Shown here: positions 21,891-25,957 of the stretch, one piece after another
Numbering within the stretch: the first letter of the stretch is position 1
Layout of the letters: each line of letters begins with the position of its first letter
NCBI GenBank assembly: GCA_045614925.1
Contig: JAZLDV010000051.1
Coordinates: forward strand, 1 to 25,957
DNA: 25,957 nt
Reading direction: 5' to 3'
Origin: JAZLDV01 sp045614925
GTDB taxonomy: Bacteria > Bacillota_I > Bacilli_A > Erysipelotrichales > Coprobacillaceae
Notes under the pieces: generated by a model
Database searches by the model: none
Told to the model about the DNA's origin: nothing
Seen by the model: only the letters and a program-made list of their open reading frames with translations
Made by a program: the position numbers and the translations under genes

Positions 21891-22424
21891 ATGAATAAAC
21901 CACTAAAAGGTGAAGAAATTCTAATACATTGTTATAAGCATGATGGAAGTGTACATAGATGCTGGAATAAAGGGTTTGTATTAGAAGAAACAGATTCACA
22001 TTTTATTGTTGTTAATAATAGAACATTGGTAACTGAATCAGATGGTAGAAAATGGTATACGAGAGAACCTGCTATCTGTTATTTTCCAAAAAACAGATGG
22101 TTTAATATTATTTGTATGATCAGAAAAAATGGTGTTCATTTTTATTGTAATATTGCCTCTCCAACACTTTATGATGGAGAAGCATTGAAATATATAGATT
22201 ATGATTTGGATTTAAAAGTTTTTCCTGATTACAAATATAAAGTATTGGATGAGGAAGAATATAAAATGCATAAAGAATTGATGGGATATGGAGAAGATTT
22301 AGATAAGATTCTTCATTTAGAATTAGATAGATTAATTGAAATGGAAATGAATATGGAAGGACCATTTCGTCCAGGCTTTGCTGAGCAATGGTATGAGGTC
22401 TATCAAGGATATATGCATAAATAG
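21891..22424 (+). CDS. DUF402 nucleoside tri-/diphosphatase (Ntdp-like)
   Basis: 177 residues, the normal size for the DUF402/UPF0374 family (B. subtilis YgaC, staphylococcal Ntdp), cytosolic enzymes that hydrolyse nucleoside tri- and diphosphates. Recognisable blocks are ILIHCYKHDGSVHR near the N-terminus, REPAICYFPKNRWFNI (residues 58-73), VHFYCNIASPT and DYDLDLKVFPD (acidic metal-binding residues), then VLDEEEY and a helical C-terminus with RPGFAEQWYE. Ten bases separate it from tsaE, so it heads the operon. Confidence 0.88.
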   Translation: MNKPLKGEEILIHCYKHDGSVHRCWNKGFVLEETDSHFIVVNNRTLVTESDGRKWYTREPAICYFPKNRWFNIICMIRKNGVHFYCNIASPTLYDGEALKYIDYDLDLKVFPDYKYKVLDEEEYKMHKELMGYGEDLDKILHLELDRLIEMEMNMEGPFRPGFAEQWYEVYQGYMHK

Positions 22425-22433
22425 GAGGTATAT

Positions 22434-22880
22434 ATGATTACATTTTATAATGAATTAGATATGATTGACTTTGGAGAAAAGTTAGCACATTTATTATTTC
22501 CTAATAGTATTATTACTTTGCAAGGTGATTTAGGTGCAGGAAAAACAACTTTTACTAAAGGAATTGGAAGAGGATTAGGAGTGAAAAGAGTCATTAATTC
22601 TCCAACATTTACAATTGTAAAAGTTTATCATGGAAATCTTCCTTTTTATCATTTTGATGCTTATAGATTAGAAGGTCAGGATGAAGAATTAGGATTTGAA
22701 GAAATGTTTGAAGATGATGGTGTTTGTGTTATTGAATGGCCACAATTTATTGAACATATTTTACCTAAAGAACGTTTAGAGATTTATATTCATAAAAATG
22801 AAGATGAATCACGTACATTTACCTTTAGGGCAAAAGGTGAGGCATATGAAAAAATTGTAGAGGAGGTATTATCATGTTAA
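22434..22880 (+). CDS. tsaE: tRNA t6A biosynthesis ATPase TsaE
   Basis: A 148-residue P-loop ATPase that supports the TsaBD complex in making N6-threonylcarbamoyladenosine at A37 of ANN-decoding tRNAs. Walker A GDLGAGKT is at residues 31-38, followed by SPTFTIVKVY (about 59-68), HFDAYRLE and the VIEWPQ block. AGGAGGTAT precedes the ATG. It overlaps tsaB by seven bases. Confidence 0.96.
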   Translation: MITFYNELDMIDFGEKLAHLLFPNSIITLQGDLGAGKTTFTKGIGRGLGVKRVINSPTFTIVKVYHGNLPFYHFDAYRLEGQDEELGFEEMFEDDGVCVIEWPQFIEHILPKERLEIYIHKNEDESRTFTFRAKGEAYEKIVEEVLSC

Positions 22881-23479
22881 GTCTGATTATGGATACATCA
22901 AATCAGTATTTAATGGTTTCTTTATACGAAGATGGTGTTTGTTTAGAAACAATTCAGGAATTAGGATCAAAAAAACAATCTGAAAATGCGATTCCATATT
23001 TATCTTCTTTATTAAATAAATATAATAAGCAGTTATTAGATGTAGATGAAATGATTATTACAAAAGGTCCAGGTTCATATACAGGAGAAAGAGTTGCAAT
23101 GACAATTGCAAAAACTTTAAGTGTTATTTCTGATGTAAGCATTAAAGCCATTTCATCATTAGCTTCTTATGCAGGATTAGAAAAATGTATAAGTGTTATT
23201 GATGCAAGAAGTAAAAAAGTATTTGTATGCGTTTATGAAAATGGGAAACCTTTAATCAATGAACAGCTAATGGATATTGAAGATTTTAAAACTTTAAGAG
23301 AACAATACAGTGATTTTAAAGTTGTAGGTCAATGTGCTGTTGTAGATGAGCAAGAACAGGATGTTGATTTAGCACATAATTTATACCAATTATCATTATT
23401 ATGTGAGAAAGAACAATATGTAGATGCTTTAGTTCCATGTTATTTAAAAGATGTTGAGGCTAAAAAGATATGCTTATAA
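22874..23479 (+). CDS. tsaB: tRNA t6A biosynthesis scaffold TsaB
   Basis: A 201-residue inactive ASKHA-fold paralog of TsaD that holds TsaD and TsaE. It opens LIMDTSNQYLMVSLYEDG, then ENAIPYLSSLL and the family block ITKGPGSYTGERVAMTIAKTLS (residues 62-83). The metal-binding His pair of TsaD is absent, as normal. GAGGAGGT lies before the ATG at 22874. It overlaps rimI by ten bases. The C-terminal half is somewhat short, as in many Bacillota. Confidence 0.94.
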   Translation: MLSLIMDTSNQYLMVSLYEDGVCLETIQELGSKKQSENAIPYLSSLLNKYNKQLLDVDEMIITKGPGSYTGERVAMTIAKTLSVISDVSIKAISSLASYAGLEKCISVIDARSKKVFVCVYENGKPLINEQLMDIEDFKTLREQYSDFKVVGQCAVVDEQEQDVDLAHNLYQLSLLCEKEQYVDALVPCYLKDVEAKKICL

Positions 23480-23919
23480 GACCAATGAAAGTTGATGATC
23501 TAAATCGTATTCTTGAGTTAGAACATCAGTTATTTACTTCAACATGGAAAGAAGAGGATTTCATCTATGAAATAGAAGAAAATGAATTTTCTTTTAATTA
23601 TGTTTTAGAAGATGAAAATAAAATTGTTGGTTATGGTGGAGTTTTTATTATGTATGAGAATTCTGAAATAACAACAATAGGAATTGATAGTACATATCAA
23701 AGAAAAGGGTATGGACAGTATCTTTTAAATTATATGATGGATGTTGCTAGAAGTAAGCAATGTGAAATTATGAGTTTAGAAGTAAGAGTATCAAATGATA
23801 AAGCAATCAGCCTTTATACAAAATTAGGTTTTGAAATAGTAGGTATTAGAAAAAATTATTATGAAGATAATCACGAAGATGCTTATCTTATGGTGACAAG
23901 ATTGGAGGATGTACAATGA
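23470..23919 (+). CDS. rimI: Ribosomal protein S18-alanine N-acetyltransferase RimI-like
   Basis: A 149-residue GNAT acetyltransferase. The acetyl-CoA-binding loop QRKGYGQ is at about residues 77-83 after the strand TTIGIDSTY, with EVRVSNDKAISLYTKLGFE (about 104-122) and RKNYYEDNHEDAYLM near the end, the usual RimI signature. RimI acetylates the N-terminus of S18. The tsaB-rimI-tsaD order is common in Bacillota. The start overlaps tsaB; the stop overlaps the tsaD ATG by four bases. Confidence 0.92.
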   Translation: MLIRPMKVDDLNRILELEHQLFTSTWKEEDFIYEIEENEFSFNYVLEDENKIVGYGGVFIMYENSEITTIGIDSTYQRKGYGQYLLNYMMDVARSKQCEIMSLEVRVSNDKAISLYTKLGFEIVGIRKNYYEDNHEDAYLMVTRLEDVQ

Positions 23920-24923
23920 GTCTGATTTTAGCAATTGAATCAAGCTGTGATGAAATGTCAGTCGCAATTTTAAAAGGAAAACGAGAATTATTATGTAACG
24001 TTGTTGCTTCTCAGATCGACACACATCGCTTGTTTGGAGGAGTCGTTCCTGAAATCGCAAGCCGTATGCATGTTGAGTGTGTATCGACTGTATTAAAAAC
24101 AGCATTAAATGAAGCGAATGTTAATATTGAAGATATAGATGCAATCGCTATTACAAAAGGTCCAGGATTAGTAGGATCTTTACATGTAGGTATGCAAGCA
24201 GCAAAAACTCTTGCTTTAGCCTACAATAAACCATTAATTGGAGTACATCATATTGCAGGACATATTTATGCGAATGAATTAGTAGAAGATATTGAATATC
24301 CATGTTTATGTTTAGTTGTAAGTGGTGGGCATAGTGAATTAGTTTATATGAAAGAAGAGTTTTCTTTTGAAGTAATTGGGCAAACTTTAGATGATGCGAT
24401 TGGTGAAGCCTATGACAAAGTAGGAAGAGTATTACATCTTCCTTATCCAGGTGGACCAGTTATTGATAAAATGGCATTAACAGGGACACATCGCTATAAT
24501 CTTCCATTACCATTAAATGATGATTCTTATAATTTTTCATTTAGTGGATTAAAATCAGCTGTTATTAATTTAAGTCATAATGCTGCGCAAAGAAATGAGA
24601 CATTAATCGCAGAAGATTTAGCATGTTCATTTCAGGAAGTTGCATTAGAAGTTTTAGTATCAAAAACAATTAAAGCAGCCAAAGATTATAATGTAAAAGA
24701 AATTATTGTTGCAGGAGGAGTAAGTGCAAACCAAGGGTTAAGAAGAAAATTAACTGCTGATAGCCCTATTAAAGTATTATTCCCTCCAATGAAGTATTGT
24801 ACAGACAATGCAGCAATGATTGCATCAGCTGGAAGAATTATGTTTGAAAAAGAATTGTTTTCATCTCTTGACTTAAGTGTAAAACCGTCTTATGATTTAG
24901 AAGAGGAAAGTGTTGGTGATTAG
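23916..24923 (+). CDS. tsaD: tRNA t6A transferase TsaD
   Basis: 335 residues, the family length. TsaD transfers threonylcarbamoyl to A37 of tRNA within TsaBDE. Blocks: LAIESSCDEMSVAIL at the N-terminus, GGVVPEIASRMH, metal ligands His111 and His115 in HHIAGH, SGGHSELVYM (about 136-145), QTLDDAIGEAYDKVGR (156-171), YPGGP, and TDNAAMIASAG near residue 300 with the third metal ligand Asp. The ATG overlaps rimI by four bases (ATGA), and rex begins one base after the stop. Confidence 0.97.
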   Translation: MSLILAIESSCDEMSVAILKGKRELLCNVVASQIDTHRLFGGVVPEIASRMHVECVSTVLKTALNEANVNIEDIDAIAITKGPGLVGSLHVGMQAAKTLALAYNKPLIGVHHIAGHIYANELVEDIEYPCLCLVVSGGHSELVYMKEEFSFEVIGQTLDDAIGEAYDKVGRVLHLPYPGGPVIDKMALTGTHRYNLPLPLNDDSYNFSFSGLKSAVINLSHNAAQRNETLIAEDLACSFQEVALEVLVSKTIKAAKDYNVKEIIVAGGVSANQGLRRKLTADSPIKVLFPPMKYCTDNAAMIASAGRIMFEKELFSSLDLSVKPSYDLEEESVGD

Positions 24924-24924
24924 A

Positions 24925-25563
24925 ATGGAAAAGAAAGCTAATAAGATTTCTAAGGCAACAATGTCTAGATTTCCTAGATACTTAAAAGCATTAAGAATGA
25001 TGCAGCATGAAGGAAAAGAAAACTTCTTATCAAGTGAATTAAGTGAAGTAACAGGAATTTTAGATACAACAATTCGTAGAGATTTCAGTTTTTTAAGTGA
25101 TAAAGAATCACTTGGTAAAAGAGGTATCGGTTATGGTACTAAAGAAATTATTGAAATTTTAAATAAAGTTTTAGGGTTAGGACTAGATGAACCAATCATC
25201 TTAATTGGTGTAGGGAATTTTGGTAGTGCAATCTTAAAATATAACAGATGGAAATATACAGTAGGACAAATTGTATGCTGTTATGATAAAGATGAAAATA
25301 AAGTAGGGGAACGTTTTGGTGTTAAATTACATCATATTGATGATTTAGAAACTACATTCCCTGAAGGATGTAAAATCGCAATTCTTACTGTAAGTGAAGA
25401 TGTACAGGCAACTGTAGATCGTTTAATGGCATTAGGAATTAAAGGAATTGTTGATTTAACACACCATCATTTTGTAGTAAATGATGATGTTGTTGTTCAA
25501 CCTGTTGATATTGTTTCATCAATTCAGGAATTAGTATTAAAAATGAATGCAATTGATGAATAA
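24925..25563 (+). CDS. rex: Redox-sensing transcriptional repressor Rex
   Basis: A 212-residue homodimeric repressor that binds DNA when NAD+ dominates and is released by NADH, usually controlling fermentation and respiration genes. The N-terminal winged helix includes SRFPRYLKAL and TTIRRDFSFL (about 48-57); the Rossmann motif GVGNFG is at residues 95-100. The ATG at 24925 follows TTGGTGAT and gives the usual Rex length; a GTG at 24910, inside tsaD, would add five residues. It is the last gene of the t6A operon. Fermentation gene ackA is also in the window, but I find no clear Rex operator by eye. Confidence 0.95.
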   Translation: MEKKANKISKATMSRFPRYLKALRMMQHEGKENFLSSELSEVTGILDTTIRRDFSFLSDKESLGKRGIGYGTKEIIEILNKVLGLGLDEPIILIGVGNFGSAILKYNRWKYTVGQIVCCYDKDENKVGERFGVKLHHIDDLETTFPEGCKIAILTVSEDVQATVDRLMALGIKGIVDLTHHHFVVNDDVVVQPVDIVSSIQELVLKMNAIDE

Positions 25564-25567
25564 AGTA

Positions 25568-25596
25568 TTGAAAAAACAATGAAAAAATGATATTTT
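25568..25596 (+). promoter_or_regulatory. Promoter for the Asn T-box leader
   Basis: TTGAAA (25568-25573), 17 bases, TATTTT (25591-25596) preceded by TGA (extended -10). It lies just after rex and directly before the T-box. Confidence 0.5.
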
Positions 25597-25599
25597 TAT

Positions 25600-25826
25600 A
25601 TAAAGCGAAGATTTGAGAACTTGTTTTTTTAGACATGTTTAAAAGCGACTTTTGGATGGTGAAAGCAAAAGAAACATTAAAGACAAGCAACACTCAATGA
25701 GCTAAGTAGGAGAAATAATAGTAGACTACTTCGTTAACTGCGTTAAAGTAAGAGAGCATAATCTATGATTATGAATGAGGATGGTACCGCGATTAAGTCG
25801 TTCCTTTTAGGAATGACTTTTTTTAT
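25600..25826 (+). promoter_or_regulatory. asnS: T-box leader, predicted specifier AAC (Asn)
   Basis: Stem I shows the GGATGGTGAAAGC apical region and ends in AAC-ACTC-AATGAGC, putting the specifier AAC at 25689-25691. The T-box ATGGTACCGCG is at 25781-25791. The terminator is AAGTCGTTCC (25795-25804) with 25810-25819 (one G-U pair) and a T run. Asn agrees with the synthetase-like gene that follows, which validates the specifier register used for the two aromatic leaders. Confidence 0.87.
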
Positions 25827-25845
25827 TTATAAGGAGGAAGAAAAA

Positions 25846-25957
25846 ATGTTTGATTTTATGACAGCGAGAGAATTATATGAAATGATTTTATCTGGCGAAG
25901 ATTTTGAAACAGAAGGATTAGAATATGTTGAATTAGATGGATGGGTACGTACAAATA
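25846..25957 (+). CDS. asnS: Asparagine-tRNA ligase (N-terminal part, cut by window end)
   Basis: Only 37 codons are visible. They end with YVELDGWVRTN, the start of the anticodon-binding OB domain shared by class IIb synthetases (AsnRS, AspRS, LysRS). The preceding T-box has specifier AAC, which points to asparagine. AAGGAGGAAG (25831-25840) precedes the ATG. The rest of the gene is outside the window; AspRS or LysRS cannot be excluded from protein sequence alone. Confidence 0.75.
   Translation, partial: MFDFMTARELYEMILSGEDFETEGLEYVELDGWVRTN

Noticed and set aside
1..25957. CRISPR array, insertion sequence, prophage genes, tRNA or rRNA genes
   Set aside because: No regularly spaced repeats, transposase or integrase motifs, terminal repeats or cloverleaf-like sequences were seen in either strand.

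Overview
The window is AT-rich chromosomal DNA from a low-GC Bacillota. Small intergenic gaps, strong Shine-Dalgarno sites, T-box leaders, a TPP riboswitch, AckA, Rex and an mltG-trmR-trhP1-trhP2-greA block all fit. The codon bias and gene order suggest an Erysipelotrichia/Coprobacillus-type gut anaerobe. That placement is inference, not proof.

Layout. (1) 1-5267: an aromatic amino acid ABC importer of the TrpXYZ type. Three tandem lipoprotein binding-protein paralogs (the first cut by the window edge) are followed by one permease and one ATPase. The second and third binding proteins each sit behind their own promoter and T-box leader. The leaders align closely, and at the specifier position one reads TTC (Phe) and the other TAC (Tyr). 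(2) 5239-6301: a DUF421 membrane protein (minus strand) and a divergent small four-helix membrane protein. (3) 6303-10709, minus strand: mltG, trmR, trhP1, trhP2 and greA. This is cell-wall glycan release, wobble-uridine hydroxylation/methylation of tRNA, and transcript-cleavage factor GreA. (4) 10757-12034, minus strand: a TPR protein that ends in what looks like a cold-shock (OB-fold) domain. (5) 12186-13779: a solitary PemK/MazF-like protein and the AzlCD branched-chain amino acid exporter.

(6) 13796-19767: ten tightly overlapping plus-strand genes for a reduced Tad/type IVb-pilus-like or secretion apparatus. They are two exported proteins of unknown function, one TadE-like protein, a short TadA/CpaF-type ATPase, a membrane protein that looks like a TadB-TadC fusion, two tiny membrane peptides (39 and 42 aa), two more TadE-like single-span proteins and a 59-aa Flp-like peptide. 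No prepilin peptidase, TadZ or CpaB is present. This is the most likely under-described system here.

(7) 19768-20958, minus strand: acetate kinase. (8) 21058-21830: a TPP riboswitch with a terminator controlling thiT. (9) 21891-25563: a Ntdp-type DUF402 phosphatase, then tsaE-tsaB-rimI-tsaD (t6A tRNA modification and ribosomal protein acetylation) and the redox repressor rex. (10) 25568-end: a promoter, a T-box leader with specifier AAC (Asn) and the first 37 codons of an asparaginyl-tRNA synthetase gene.

Two themes recur: tRNA biology (three T-boxes, TrmR/TrhP, TsaBDE, AsnRS) and amino acid transport (aromatic import, AzlCD export). Functions are assigned by reading motifs. No database search was run.
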